Assembly: GCA_938743325.2 (NCBI GenBank)
Contig: OW568885.1
Location: 186,001 to 250,000 of the forward strand
Direction: 5' to 3'
Source: Pycnococcus provasolii
Taxonomy: Eukaryota; Chlorophyta; Pseudoscourfieldiophyceae; Pseudoscourfieldiales; Pycnococcaceae
DNA: 64,000 nt
Part shown: positions 41,810 through 51,761 of the stretch, in pieces
Layout of the letters: the number at the start of each line of letters is the position of its first letter
How positions within the stretch are numbered: position 1 is the stretch's first letter
Notes under the pieces: model-generated
Database searches by the model: none
What the model was told of the DNA's origin: nothing
What the model saw: the letters and a program-made list of their open reading frames with translations, nothing else
Translations under genes and position numbers: made by a program

Positions 41810-44800
41810 TTACTGTAAACCATCACCTTTCAACTTCTTGACAAAGCCGCCCTCGTCCAGCTCATCTGCGTAAGGGTCTTCATCGCCCATTGAGTTCGCC
41901 AAATGCGCCATTGCATCGCGGGCAGCCTTGCCGAGACCGGCTCCTGCCGCCGCCTCGTCCGCCGCTGCCGCCTCATCAGAAACGTGCGATGCTTGCAGAG
42001 CAGCGAGAGACTCGCCGTGCTCAGCCGCGGCGGAGAGAACACCAGACGTGTCCATCTTGTCCGTGCCGCCGCTAACCACCAACTTAGCCGCCACAGACTT
42101 CTTGAAGCTCTGCAGACCCATAAGCTCCACCTCAAGAGTATCCTGTACGAGCAGGCGGTAGACGGACACCGCGCGTTTCTGGCCGAGACGGTGCGCGCGA
42201 TCCATCGCCTGCAGGTCCGCCATTGGATTGTAGTCGTGCTCGAGAAAGATTACCGTGTCAGCACACGTTAAGTTCAAGCCCAAGCCGCCAACTTTCGTCG
42301 TCAGCAGAAGCAGAGATATGCTTGGGTCGCCCGTGAAGCGCTTCACAGCGCGTGAACGCTCTGTCGGGTTCATACTGCCATCCAACCTTAGATGAGACAG
42401 AGCTCCGCGGAACAGGCCAGTTGTCGAATCGAGCAGAAGTCGCTCCACGAGGTCAAGCGTCTTGCGGAACTGCGCAAAGACGAGAACCTGACGCTGCCGA
42501 CCCCCCTCAGGCACGGCAACCTCGTCGCCATTCACCTCAACGTCAGTAACGCTGCTCAGCAAAGTTGCCAGCGCCTCGATCTTTGGCGCATGTTCAAGCA
42601 TTTTCTTGCATCCTTCCGCGTCTTGGATTCGACCAAGGTCACTTGGCGATAAGCCGCAGCGACGTAGAGCCTCGACATGCCCGGCGTCGCGGGCGTCGTA
42701 CGCAATAGACGGGCTCGTGCACAGCGCGCGAAGCATCGAAAGGCCCGTTAGAACGGGCGCCGCCTTTTCTGACGCATCGCCGTCGTGGCTCGCACTGATG
42801 CGTGCCTTGACAGTCTCGTGCATTGCGCGCATAACGGGTGTGGGCGACACATACACGTCCTCGATCGTTTTGGGGGGAAGATCCTTCAGAACAGACTCCT
42901 TCGTACGCCTCAGCACGAAAGGATTCGTGCGCTTGCGAAGCTGCCCCAGAGCATCTGCCATGCGTGTGGCATTAGCCTCTGCTGCAGCCGCCGCGCTGGA
43001 TGAATTTCTCTGTGCCGCCTCCGGATCCTCCGGGCCATCGTTCGCTCTTGACCTCCCAAGTGCACCGCGTGCGGCATCTACAGCCTTTCCGTAGCTAGCC
43101 TTGAAATCAGCGAGCTCTCCTAGGTAGCCTGGCATAGCAAATGCAAAAAGGCTCCACAACTCCGTGGGATGATTTTGCACCGGTGTGCCACTCAGCACGA
43201 GGCGGTGTCGCGCATCTATGCGGCGAGATGCTTGGCTCACGCCGCTGGACGGATTGCGAAGCACATGTCCCTCGTCGCAGATGCAGTAGAGAAATGACAT
43301 TCCAGACAACCTTTCAATATCGGAGCGAAGGGTCTCGTAGCTCATCACCACGAGACGCGCCTCCTTCCACTCCGGCGACGCGCGCATTTTCTCGCGTGCC
43401 GCAGGCGTGCCCACATACGACACCACGGGCAAGAGCGGGTTACCGCTCGTCGCGAAGTGACGTTCCGCCTCTGCGGCCCAATGGAAGACGAGCGTCGCCG
43501 GGCACACAACCAAGCTCGGCGGCGGCGATTCGGATCTTGACGTACACTCAAGCGACGCCTCCGCAACCGCAATAAGCGTCTGAAGCGTCTTGCCAAGCCC
43601 CATGTCGTCCGCGAGGATGCCGTGCAGGCCGGCGTTGCGCAGAAATGCGAGCCAGGCAACGCCTTCGCGTTGGTACGGGCGCAAATTCACACCTCCTTCC
43701 GCCTCCGCAAGGAGTGGAGCGGATATTGCACGATCCGATGCACCGCCGCGCGCATTGTCAATGAGCGAGCAAACAAACGCTCGCTCCGATTCCCAGCGCG
43801 TGGCAAGCGCGCTATCGCTACCGCAGTCGCACAAGAAAGTTGGCGCGGAGTCAAATCCGTATGCCGCAACGGGAAGAAGTGGCATGAGCTCGGCAAGCGC
43901 TAAGGATGCCGCAGCACGCGCCTCGGCGTGCTTGCTGCTGGAAAGCGAGAGAAGAGAGCGCAAAACGAGTGGCGCGAGGCCTGCCGCTTCGCGTGATAAC
44001 GTTGTTGCAAGGCCTGAAATCACGTAAGCTGCACCCGATCGCCCTGGCACCGCCGAAGCAGCCACATCATTCAAAAGCGACAAAAATACACGACAAGCGG
44101 GCGCTAGAGCTTTCGCGTCCACGCAGCACGTTAATGTGCAGAGTAAGGATCCGGCAGCTATGCCGCCGTCGATACTTGCAAGGCAGCTGACGTGCTCAGG
44201 AAGAACTTGTGCTAAGGCGCGCTGTTGTGCTGGATCATTCGCAGGCATGCTCAGCAGATGTGGAAGCCAGGTGCGTCCAGAAGCAAGAGCTTTTCGCGTG
44301 ATATCCCCGTCGTCGCCGGTGCACGTGAGTGCCTGCCATAGCTCCGGTGTTTCCGCGAGCCTGCCAGGGGGCAGCCCATTGCATAAAGCACGTGCAAGGC
44401 AGCTGGCGCCGCGGCGTGTGGCCTCTCCATCTGCAAGCTGTCGTCCCTGATCATCTTTCTGATCTGACGAGGGAAGAGCCTTCGTGGCCGTTGCCAACGA
44501 CTCCTCAAGTGCAAGCTGCCGCGGTGCTCCTAACGCCGGCGCCCACGCAGCTTCCGCAATTGCGTAGGCGCATACATTGCCCAGTAGCTTAGGAAGCACA
44601 GGCGTTTGAGTTGGTGGTTGGGAGGCGATCAGAGCGGTGACCCCTTCGGACGCAAACTTCTGAACGTCAAGCACTGTTTCTTCGCGCACGCAGGGCATTA
44701 ACACTTTCATGTACGCAGTGACTTTGTCCGGAGGCTGTGGCGGCGAGTTTGTCATGCCAACGCGCAGCGCTACTGCCGCTGCGGCGTTAAGTGCGGCTGT

Positions 44801-47554
44801 GGTCACATGCAGGCGCTTGCTCAAGCTGACCTGCTTATTATTAGCACGAAGCCGGTCAGAGCTATCCTTAAGTCGGGACACTTGCATGTTCAAAGTATCG
44901 CCAGAATTTGCAGACGTTGACGCGTGGGTGGACGCCGCGAGGGACGCGCAGAGTGAATCACTTAGCGCGCCGATAGCCGCAATTGCCCCTCGTGTGGCTG
45001 TCGCCCTCGCTTCCGGAGAACTGCTCGATGCATCGAATGCTGCAACGAATGCCGGATCATGCGCAATGGGTGGGCGATTCGGTGATGGCGCAGTCCCACG
45101 TGGGTCGGAAAGTCCTGCTGCCATTGCGCTAGCTAAGGCGACCCGTGCCTGCTTTCGCGTCACGTTCAGGAGCGAGTCAAGCTCGGAGTATGGAAGGAAG
45201 TGCTGCGCCACATCACGCTGCGTCGTGCTTGGGTCAACAACCGTCCCATGGCCTCGCAGAGGCATCTCCGCATTTGTGGCTGCAGTCACAAGATTAGCCT
45301 CAACGACGTCAAGCAGGCCAGCGAAGTCACTCGGAGTGAGAGATGTTCGAGGATGCGTGGTTCGAGCCGAGCAACCTGCACACCATGCAAGCAACAAAAG
45401 ACTTGTCGTCTGCCTCATGTGCGCACTTCTTGTGTCGAATGGCATCCTGAGAATCTGCACCCATCGCTGAACCGACGCTGAGCACGATGCGTCTGCCGAC
45501 AATGTCGCCAGCAGCTTGCCGCCCATGGAACAAAACGATTTTCGTTGCGCAAAGGCAACGGAAATGTTGGAGGAGACGGCGTACGCGGCAGCTTGTATCG
45601 TCGTAGCGGCGTGTCCCGAGGGAGCTTCCGTTGCAGGGGCGTCGGCGATCGTCTTCGATGCTCGAAGCAGGCGGCTCGCTTCCACACTGTGTCCATCTTT
45701 CGTCGCGCCAAGGCGTAGAAATGCCGCAGGCATCTGATCGTCCGCCGCAAGCATGTGCGCGGCATCGCCAATGATTGCATCAAAAGCACCCTCGAGTGCC
45801 TTGCGCGCGTCAGCTGACGGCTCACAGAGTGCGCGCTGCATGAGGATCCGAGCTGCGTCTGCGGCATCGCTGCTGTCGCCACCAGGAGGGCTTGCCGTCC
45901 ATGCCGCAGCGAGCGCACGCCCAGCGAGCGTACGCACGCGCGCTGATGGGTGCTCGACAAACGGCCACAGCGCCGCGGCGGCAGCGGAGCGCGGCGGCAG
46001 GCTATCCGCGGCAGTATGCTTCGTATTGCCCAATGCACGAGCAAGGCGCTCCGTGAGTTCGACGACGGGAGCCACAGATCCGCACGCAATGTTCATGCTT
46101 GGCAGTGTTGACGTAAGCAGACTTGAGAACGCGGCGTGCGCGTCTGCGCGATTTGTCTCGACTAGCCATTCCGCGTGAGGCGCAAATGCGGATGCCGCGG
46201 CAGAGCGCACGTCATCATCCGCATCTCCCAAGCTTGCGCGTGCACACGCCACCTCTCTCGCAAGTAGAGCATGACATCCAGCCTCTCGACGAGCGATTGT
46301 GCAGTACCTCATGCCTAGCAGTGCGCCATGCCTTACCTCCCACGCAGGCGCATCACACGTACGCAAGGCGTCGAGTCGATCGAGCACCGCGAGTGCATCG
46401 CTTGTATCAAGCTGGCACACGACAGCTGCAAGTGCCTGTGCGGCGGTATCTCGAACGGGCGCGACAGTGTCGTCAGACTCGAAGTCTCCAAATCGGTCTA
46501 GCGCAAGTACGCTGTGCAGCCTGCACGCGAGGTCAAGCATCCACGGTGTGTTGCGTACTTGCTTGGCTGTACTTGCGAGCATTATGTCACGCAGCGCCGC
46601 GGTTGCTCCGTGTCTCGTCTCCCACTTCGGCGAGAGCAGGTACTCGGTGATAAGCAGGTCACACAGATCCTTGAGAGGCCATTCATAGTCCGCTTTGACG
46701 TCGCCGTCGTCGTCGTCGTCGTCGTCATCATCATCTGAAGCGCCATCTTCTTTGGCATGATCAGCACCTTTCACTGGCGCGACGCCTGAAGCTTCCATCC
46801 TCTTGCGCTTTTTGAGCATGATGCGCTCACGTGCGCTGAGCTTCTTGCCTTCGCCCCCACCTCCTGCCATGCTGTCTACGAGCGAAACGACGTCCGTGTC
46901 ACCCGCCTCACGTTTGGCGGCGGCGGAACCGTCGGCGGTGATATCGTGCTCCGTGAAGATCTCGTCAGCCTTCACTATTTGTGGTACGTCCTTGAGTCCC
47001 ATCTTCTCGAGCATCAGATCTCTTGCCGCCGCAAGTCGCTCCTCCTTACTACCGTCCGCGTTTCCTCGCCTGCGCTTGGTGTCGTACTCTTCGCCCGTCG
47101 ACGCTAGCAAGGGCTTGCCCTTCAGCGCGACTTTTTGCACGTCAAAGTTCGCGATGGATAGGTACCCAGTGTACGAGGGGTCGCCTTCGACTTTTGTTGA
47201 TTCAGGTGGCACTGGGAGTCGTCGTGCGATTTCTCCGAAGCATGATGACGTCGCCAGTCGCACGGTCCACTCGTTCGATATGACGCCGTTCGCCTTGACG
47301 AGCTTTTTAATCGTGCGTCGCGCTAGGAGTGGCGAATCGGCGCACAATGCCGCGAGTGTCTTTGCAGCGACATATCTGCTTTGACGCAGACGTGAAGCGA
47401 CTGCGGCTGAGTGAGTGGAGGCTGCTGCTCGGGATCGCCCTGATACTAAGCTGGCTGATGGGTCCTGGGTCACTGTGGTGATGAGGTGCGAAAGGCGTGT
47501 AGACCCACCAGCTGTGCTACCTTCAGACTGTTGTTTCTTGCCGCGTGGCGGCAT
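41810..47554 (-). CDS. MOT1: MOT1/BTAF1, SWI2/SNF2 ATPase that removes TBP from DNA
   Basis: The product is 1,914 residues from the ATG at 47554, close to yeast Mot1 and human BTAF1. The N-terminal two thirds are helical HEAT-type repeats, beginning with the family start HLITTVTQDPSASLVSGRSR and an acidic insert of about ten Asp. The C-terminal third is a Snf2 ATPase: GILADDMGLGKTLQTLIA (Walker A, about residue 1311), the DEGH box (about 1426, Mot1-like), LSGTPVQNHPTELWSLF, and the helicase C end KVGGLGLNLTCADTVIFLEH with QAMDRAHRLGQKR (arginine finger). Mot1 uses ATP to pull TATA-binding protein off promoters and redistributes it. The whole gene is one frame without introns. Its promoter is shared with the plastid PH gene and carries a large C3-5/A3 palindrome. 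Confidence 0.97.
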   Translation of the reverse strand: MPPRGKKQQSEGSTAGGSTRLSHLITTVTQDPSASLVSGRSRAAASTHSAAVASRLRQSRYVAAKTLAALCADSPLLARRTIKKLVKANGVISNEWTVRLATSSCFGEIARRLPVPPESTKVEGDPSYTGYLSIANFDVQKVALKGKPLLASTGEEYDTKRRRGNADGSKEERLAAARDLMLEKMGLKDVPQIVKADEIFTEHDITADGSAAAKREAGDTDVVSLVDSMAGGGGEGKKLSARERIMLKKRKRMEASGVAPVKGADHAKEDGASDDDDDDDDDDGDVKADYEWPLKDLCDLLITEYLLSPKWETRHGATAALRDIMLASTAKQVRNTPWMLDLACRLHSVLALDRFGDFESDDTVAPVRDTAAQALAAVVCQLDTSDALAVLDRLDALRTCDAPAWEVRHGALLGMRYCTIARREAGCHALLAREVACARASLGDADDDVRSAAASAFAPHAEWLVETNRADAHAAFSSLLTSTLPSMNIACGSVAPVVELTERLARALGNTKHTAADSLPPRSAAAAALWPFVEHPSARVRTLAGRALAAAWTASPPGGDSSDAADAARILMQRALCEPSADARKALEGAFDAIIGDAAHMLAADDQMPAAFLRLGATKDGHSVEASRLLRASKTIADAPATEAPSGHAATTIQAAAYAVSSNISVAFAQRKSFCSMGGKLLATLSADASCSASVQRWVQILRMPFDTRSAHMRQTTSLLLLAWCAGCSARTTHPRTSLTPSDFAGLLDVVEANLVTAATNAEMPLRGHGTVVDPSTTQRDVAQHFLPYSELDSLLNVTRKQARVALASAMAAGLSDPRGTAPSPNRPPIAHDPAFVAAFDASSSSPEARATATRGAIAAIGALSDSLCASLAASTHASTSANSGDTLNMQVSRLKDSSDRLRANNKQVSLSKRLHVTTAALNAAAAVALRVGMTNSPPQPPDKVTAYMKVLMPCVREETVLDVQKFASEGVTALIASQPPTQTPVLPKLLGNVCAYAIAEAAWAPALGAPRQLALEESLATATKALPSSDQKDDQGRQLADGEATRRGASCLARALCNGLPPGRLAETPELWQALTCTGDDGDITRKALASGRTWLPHLLSMPANDPAQQRALAQVLPEHVSCLASIDGGIAAGSLLCTLTCCVDAKALAPACRVFLSLLNDVAASAVPGRSGAAYVISGLATTLSREAAGLAPLVLRSLLSLSSSKHAEARAAASLALAELMPLLPVAAYGFDSAPTFLCDCGSDSALATRWESERAFVCSLIDNARGGASDRAISAPLLAEAEGGVNLRPYQREGVAWLAFLRNAGLHGILADDMGLGKTLQTLIAVAEASLECTSRSESPPPSLVVCPATLVFHWAAEAERHFATSGNPLLPVVSYVGTPAAREKMRASPEWKEARLVVMSYETLRSDIERLSGMSFLYCICDEGHVLRNPSSGVSQASRRIDARHRLVLSGTPVQNHPTELWSLFAFAMPGYLGELADFKASYGKAVDAARGALGRSRANDGPEDPEAAQRNSSSAAAAAEANATRMADALGQLRKRTNPFVLRRTKESVLKDLPPKTIEDVYVSPTPVMRAMHETVKARISASHDGDASEKAAPVLTGLSMLRALCTSPSIAYDARDAGHVEALRRCGLSPSDLGRIQDAEGCKKMLEHAPKIEALATLLSSVTDVEVNGDEVAVPEGGRQRQVLVFAQFRKTLDLVERLLLDSTTGLFRGALSHLRLDGSMNPTERSRAVKRFTGDPSISLLLLTTKVGGLGLNLTCADTVIFLEHDYNPMADLQAMDRAHRLGQKRAVSVYRLLVQDTLEVELMGLQSFKKSVAAKLVVSGGTDKMDTSGVLSAAAEHGESLAALQASHVSDEAAAADEAAAGAGLGKAARDAMAHLANSMGDEDPYADELDEGGFVKKLKGDGLQ

Positions 47555-47931
47555 AACGGCGGAGGTTGGCGAAGCTCAGGACCAGATCTAGATCTCTTGA
47601 CGAAGAAATCAGAACTCAGCGTGTATGGCGGCGTAATGGACCACTTGGCATGAGCGTGGTGCAGGTCGGTGTTTCCCTTTTTCTTACCAAACCCCCAAAC
47701 CCCAAACTTGGGGTTTGGGGGTTTGGGTTAGAGAGCGGAAATTTCACTCAGCGAAGTATCCCGAGTTACCAGGCTGCCAGGGCAATGTGTGGGGCCTGAG
47801 GCTGATCTTGAGTTCTGACTGGACGTTCATGGACCACTCCCGACCACAGGAAAAAATCCTCTTTCTACCGTCCGCAACCCCTTCCCAGCACAGCACGGCC
47901 CCATTTACAACCACAAAAAAATAACGACCCG
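47555..47931. promoter_or_regulatory. Divergent promoter region of MOT1 and plastid PH gene
   Basis: 377 bp between two divergent starts, centred on the perfect inverted repeat at 47687-47726. No gene seen. Confidence 0.5.
47687..47726. repeat. Perfect inverted repeat of AAACCCC-type units, 19-bp arms, 2-nt loop
   Basis: The left arm ccaaacccccaaaccccaa and its exact reverse complement are separated only by AC. One strand is C3-5/A3 and then G4-5/T3, telomere-like in style. It can form a hairpin or cruciform, and its G-rich half a quadruplex. It sits about 205 bp from the PH gene ATG and 135 bp from the MOT1 ATG. Confidence 0.85.
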
Positions 47932-48636
47932 ATGATTGCTCAACGCAACACCATGTCACGTGCTTCCTCTGTGCGCACGCACAGCCGCTTGGGCCACGCT
48001 TTGGCGGCGCCTCGATCGCACGCCGCGATCTCCGTGAGGCCGAGGTTGGTCTGCCGCGCATCTGACGACGACGGGGACTTCGAGTCGAAGATCGCCGCGC
48101 TCAAGCTCAGCAAGAAGAAGCCGGAAAAGCGCGTGTCCTTCGAAGAGAGAAAGAAGGAGCAAAAAGCAAAAGCGGCGGCGATTGCGGCGGAAACCACGTC
48201 GGGAACCATGACGACCATGTCCGAGGCGGACTGGGCGGGAGAAACGGTGTTTTACGAAGGGGCGCCGAGCTCCGGAGAGACGGCGGTGAACGTCGCGCTC
48301 GCTGCCACGCTAGTATGGCTGCCGCTCACTGCCGCGGCACTAGGACGCAAGCTATGGATCAACTACAAAATCACAGACAAGCGCGTTTGCGTGGAGACGG
48401 ACAGCCCGTTCAAGAAGGAGTCGCTCAACGTTGGATACAGCGACATCGTTCGCGTCGATGTCGTCGGCCGAGGCGTGGGTCTGTGGGGCGATGCCGTGAT
48501 CACGTGCCGTGACGGCTCGAAGATCGAAATGCGTGGCCTTGAGAAGTTCCTGGAAGTGAAGAAGTACATTGAGGAACGTATGCCTACGCAGAAGCAGCGG
48601 GAGTCTTCGGAATATTACGATCCGATGGCGGAGTAA
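47932..48636 (+). CDS. Plastid-type bacterial-PH-domain membrane protein
   Basis: The product is 234 residues from the ATG at 47932 (a second ATG seven codons later is possible). The first 45 residues are Arg/Ser/Ala-rich and end at VCRASDDD, a chloroplast transit-peptide pattern. Residues 50-90 are Lys/Glu-rich. A hydrophobic segment VNVALAATLVWLPLTAAALG at about 120-140 should cross a membrane. Then comes a YdbS-like (bPH_2) domain: YKITDKRVCVETD, VGYSDIVRVDVVGRG, AVITCRDGSKIEMRGL, EVKKYIEERM. Bacterial PH domains bind small or lipid ligands in envelope proteins; plant plastid homologues exist with unknown roles. Function is therefore unassigned. Confidence 0.82.
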   Translation: MIAQRNTMSRASSVRTHSRLGHALAAPRSHAAISVRPRLVCRASDDDGDFESKIAALKLSKKKPEKRVSFEERKKEQKAKAAAIAAETTSGTMTTMSEADWAGETVFYEGAPSSGETAVNVALAATLVWLPLTAAALGRKLWINYKITDKRVCVETDSPFKKESLNVGYSDIVRVDVVGRGVGLWGDAVITCRDGSKIEMRGLEKFLEVKKYIEERMPTQKQRESSEYYDPMAE

Positions 48637-49423
48637 CGCAAAAGTTTCTATTTTTTGTTTTTCGCTTTCTCTCTCAATTTTCATCCTGGTTTCCTCTAGT
48701 CACGCCACCGCGCTCAGCACCTAAGTCGCTGCGTTATATCGTGCCTTCGTTGTCACGCCTATACCGTTTTCCTCACGTCTTAAGGCCATGACCGTCGTGT
48801 CTTGCTCCTCGCCCCTTTTGTCACGCGCCCTTGTTGTGTAACCCCGAAAAAACCGCATGACCCAATCCCCCACTTTCCCCCACTTTCCCAGGTTAGCATT
48901 TTCTGATGAGGATAGGAAGATTAGGCTATTGCCGCGTGATTGTCGCGTGTAAGAGTGTAAGAGCGGCTGTTGCCTCTTTGGATACCGCGATGGTGGAACC
49001 AACGGAAGCGGAGGCCTTGGGGGACCACGTAAACCCTACCCGGTACCCCCTTGGGCCTTACCCACCTCCCTTTATTCTTACCCGAAACTCGAACCGATTC
49101 AGGACGACCGTATCTTAAGGCCGGGCCTAGGTCCGTTCTGCGCGACCCCAAAGGCGGGGCAAACAAGCTCCGAGCCAAACAGCCACCGGCTCGTCAAAGA
49201 GCGAGTGCGCAAGTGCAAGGCGCGAGCAAGCAAGCGCACCTGCTTCGAGGTAACGCGGTCGCCGGCGCCACAGGCCGCACTAGTACTAGCACATAGACGG
49301 GCTTGCCTCATTTATCAGAAGGGTGGCTTCCTTGCTAAGGAAGGAAGCTGTTCCTCTTTGGACAGGCACGCGCAACCACGCTTCACGAAATAAATATCGC
49401 TATCGTAGGCCAACCAGCAAACG
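48637..49423. other. Intergenic region between plastid PH gene and bZIP gene
   Basis: 787 bp, mixed AT- and C-rich. It holds AACCCCGAA at 48840-48848 preceded by TGTAA (48837-48841), and GC-rich sequence at 49120-49280 with short frames but no protein character. The bZIP leader has no clear TATA. Confidence 0.45.
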
Positions 49424-51520
49424 ATGTTGGCGCCCATAAAGGAGGAGGCGGGACCAGCGGCAGCTGCGAACGCCGCAGCTGCAACCTTAGCGCCCGTGCC
49501 GATGCCCGGTGTCGGCACACTGCCACCGCATTTGTCAGCACTTAACGTCAGTGCAGCGAGTGTTGGCGGCGTGGTGTCTGCGCAGCAAACAACACTAACA
49601 CATATGCAGTTGCAGCAGCCGCTGGCCGCAGCTGGGGCTGCAGCAGCAGCTGGTGCTCCACCGCCTAAACGAGAAGGAGCCATGCCAGCAGCAGCAGCAG
49701 CTGCTGCTACTCCGGCCTTCCCACCAACCACGCTTCCGACCCCAGGAGCACCAGCTTCCGCAATGCCGCCACTCAACGCTAACATGCCAACCTTGGTTGC
49801 ACACAGTTCCTCTGGAACCAGCACACTGCCCGTGCATCCACCGTCGCGCTCGCCTTCCATGCCCAACCTCACGACACAGCCTCTCCTCTACCCTGGAGGA
49901 CCCGCCTATCACGCAGCTCCCGCGCCAGCCGCGGCTGGCGCCGCCCCGCTTACGTTCGCACCCACAGACTGGCGTGCAGCGGCGAGAGCTGCGGGTGGCC
50001 GACAGCTGAACTCCTTGAACGTCGGTGGTATGTCAGGCGCCTCGATGATGGCAGGTCCGATGTCGCTGACGCCCACACATGCGTCGGCCGGCATGGCCCG
50101 CCCGCCCGCGCCGTGGGCAGCCTTGCCGACATCCACAGCCACTCCCGCAGCCACATCCACGGGTGGGGTCGTGCCAACGAGCGCAGCCCCCTTCGCCGCC
50201 GTCGCCACCACAACCGCACCTGCTGCCGCAGCATTTCCTGCACAACCCTCAGGGACCACCGCCGGCGCAGGTGCACCCACCGTCGCAAACGTGCCGATGC
50301 CTATGCCGCTGCACACGAGCAGCAGCCTACCAGCGTTTGGCACTGCTCTCTCGCAAGCGCCTATCCACACGACAGCGACTGTGCCTGCTTCAGCGCCCGT
50401 GGCATGGCCCGGGCCAGCCATCTACGCAGCCGCGGGAGTTGCCGTGCCGACATCTACAGCTGCGGCAGGAGCTTCGGCGGGCGGCATTCCGCCCACCGCG
50501 CCCAAGACCAAAAAGTCGTCGGGCCACAAGAGAGGTAGCAGTTGGGACGGACATGCGGTCAGCCGCAAACACAAGTCATCGGGCCACCGCCATCGGCATC
50601 ATCATCACAAGCCAAGTAGCACCGGAGGATTGAGTGCCAACACGTCGGAGAGGAGCGGACCGCCGAGCGACTACGGAGATTACGGTGACGATCTGGGCAC
50701 GCCATCTTCGTGGTCGAATCCTTCCTCACAATGCCCCAGCGAGAATGGCGACCGCGACAGCGATTTTAACACGTCGTTGGACCCGAACAGCGTGGAGGGC
50801 ATCCGGCTGGATGAGCGGCTACGCCAACTCATTACCACTGACCCGACTCGCGCGAGACGCATCATCGCGAATCGAAGGAGCGCGGCGCGCTCCAAGGTGA
50901 AGCAGGCGAATGGCGTGAGCGACCTGCAGGAGCGTGCACAGGCTCTAGGGGCCGAGGTATCTGACCTGAATAGCGAGGGCACGCGTCTCAGCCAAGCGGG
51001 TCTTGAACTCACGCTTGAGCAGGCAAACCTTCGTGCGGAAGTTGCGCAATGGGAATCGCGCATTTCAGCGGCAAATGCCGAGGCGCATTCACTGCGGGAA
51101 ACCCTGAAACAACTAGGAGTCAACCCCGCGGAGGTGGAGGCGCGAGCTGTGCCTGCCGCGAATGCGGCGAGTGCGATGGCGGTGAAGCTACACCACGAGC
51201 GCCAGCACGCAGCAGCTATGGCGGCAGCATCCGCGCAGGCTGCAGGTGCACAGAGGCAGCAATTTCCTATGGGTGCAGGCGGGACGGCCAGTGCTGCGCC
51301 ACGTCGGAAGAGTCCTACGTCAGGACGGCGCAAGGCTGCACCGCCTCCGATTCAGGTTCCCCCCACTGCAGGCGGCATGCCGGTGCCAAGTCCAGTTGGT
51401 TTCATGACAGCGCAATCTGCGCCAACGACGCCATTAACAGCAACCAGCGACGTTTCCGGCATGCACACGGTTGCCTCCACGAGCAACATAGCTGGTCAGA
51501 TGAATATGCATGCAGGCTGA
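49424..51520 (+). CDS. bZIP transcription factor, plant group-I-like
   Basis: The product is 698 residues from the ATG at 49424 (MLAPIKEEAG). The N-terminal 360 residues are Ala/Pro/Thr/Ser-rich and disordered, with a Lys/His-rich stretch (KSSGHKRGSSWDGHAVSRK and a run of His near 390). The bZIP lies at about 470-545: DPTRARRIIANRRSAARSKV with the invariant N-x7-R, followed by leucine-zipper heptads with a long helix. DPxRAxRI(I/L)ANRxSAARSK is the hallmark of plant group I bZIPs (VIP1/RSG), which bind VRE or AGCTG-type sites and, in plants, respond to osmotic and mechanical cues. The C terminus is Pro/Ser/Thr-rich. Target and signal are unknown here. TGTAA at 51564-51568. Confidence 0.92.
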   Translation: MLAPIKEEAGPAAAANAAAATLAPVPMPGVGTLPPHLSALNVSAASVGGVVSAQQTTLTHMQLQQPLAAAGAAAAAGAPPPKREGAMPAAAAAAATPAFPPTTLPTPGAPASAMPPLNANMPTLVAHSSSGTSTLPVHPPSRSPSMPNLTTQPLLYPGGPAYHAAPAPAAAGAAPLTFAPTDWRAAARAAGGRQLNSLNVGGMSGASMMAGPMSLTPTHASAGMARPPAPWAALPTSTATPAATSTGGVVPTSAAPFAAVATTTAPAAAAFPAQPSGTTAGAGAPTVANVPMPMPLHTSSSLPAFGTALSQAPIHTTATVPASAPVAWPGPAIYAAAGVAVPTSTAAAGASAGGIPPTAPKTKKSSGHKRGSSWDGHAVSRKHKSSGHRHRHHHHKPSSTGGLSANTSERSGPPSDYGDYGDDLGTPSSWSNPSSQCPSENGDRDSDFNTSLDPNSVEGIRLDERLRQLITTDPTRARRIIANRRSAARSKVKQANGVSDLQERAQALGAEVSDLNSEGTRLSQAGLELTLEQANLRAEVAQWESRISAANAEAHSLRETLKQLGVNPAEVEARAVPAANAASAMAVKLHHERQHAAAMAAASAQAAGAQRQQFPMGAGGTASAAPRRKSPTSGRRKAAPPPIQVPPTAGGMPVPSPVGFMTAQSAPTTPLTATSDVSGMHTVASTSNIAGQMNMHAG

Positions 51521-51761
51521 ACTTTCTTCGCCTCTCGCGTTTTCTCTTTTTTTCCGTATTATTTGTAATGCATTTTAGTATCTCTCATCACAGAATTTCA
51601 ATACCTCCAAAATAATCTATACGCCCAAAACACAAAATGTGCGTAAATAACGCGCTGTGAATAGCGCCATTGAAGAATAGGCTGAATGGTGAATGTGATT
51701 GGTATGAATAGACGAACGTTGGACAATGTAAAGTACATTCAATTACTGAATTTCTGATCAG

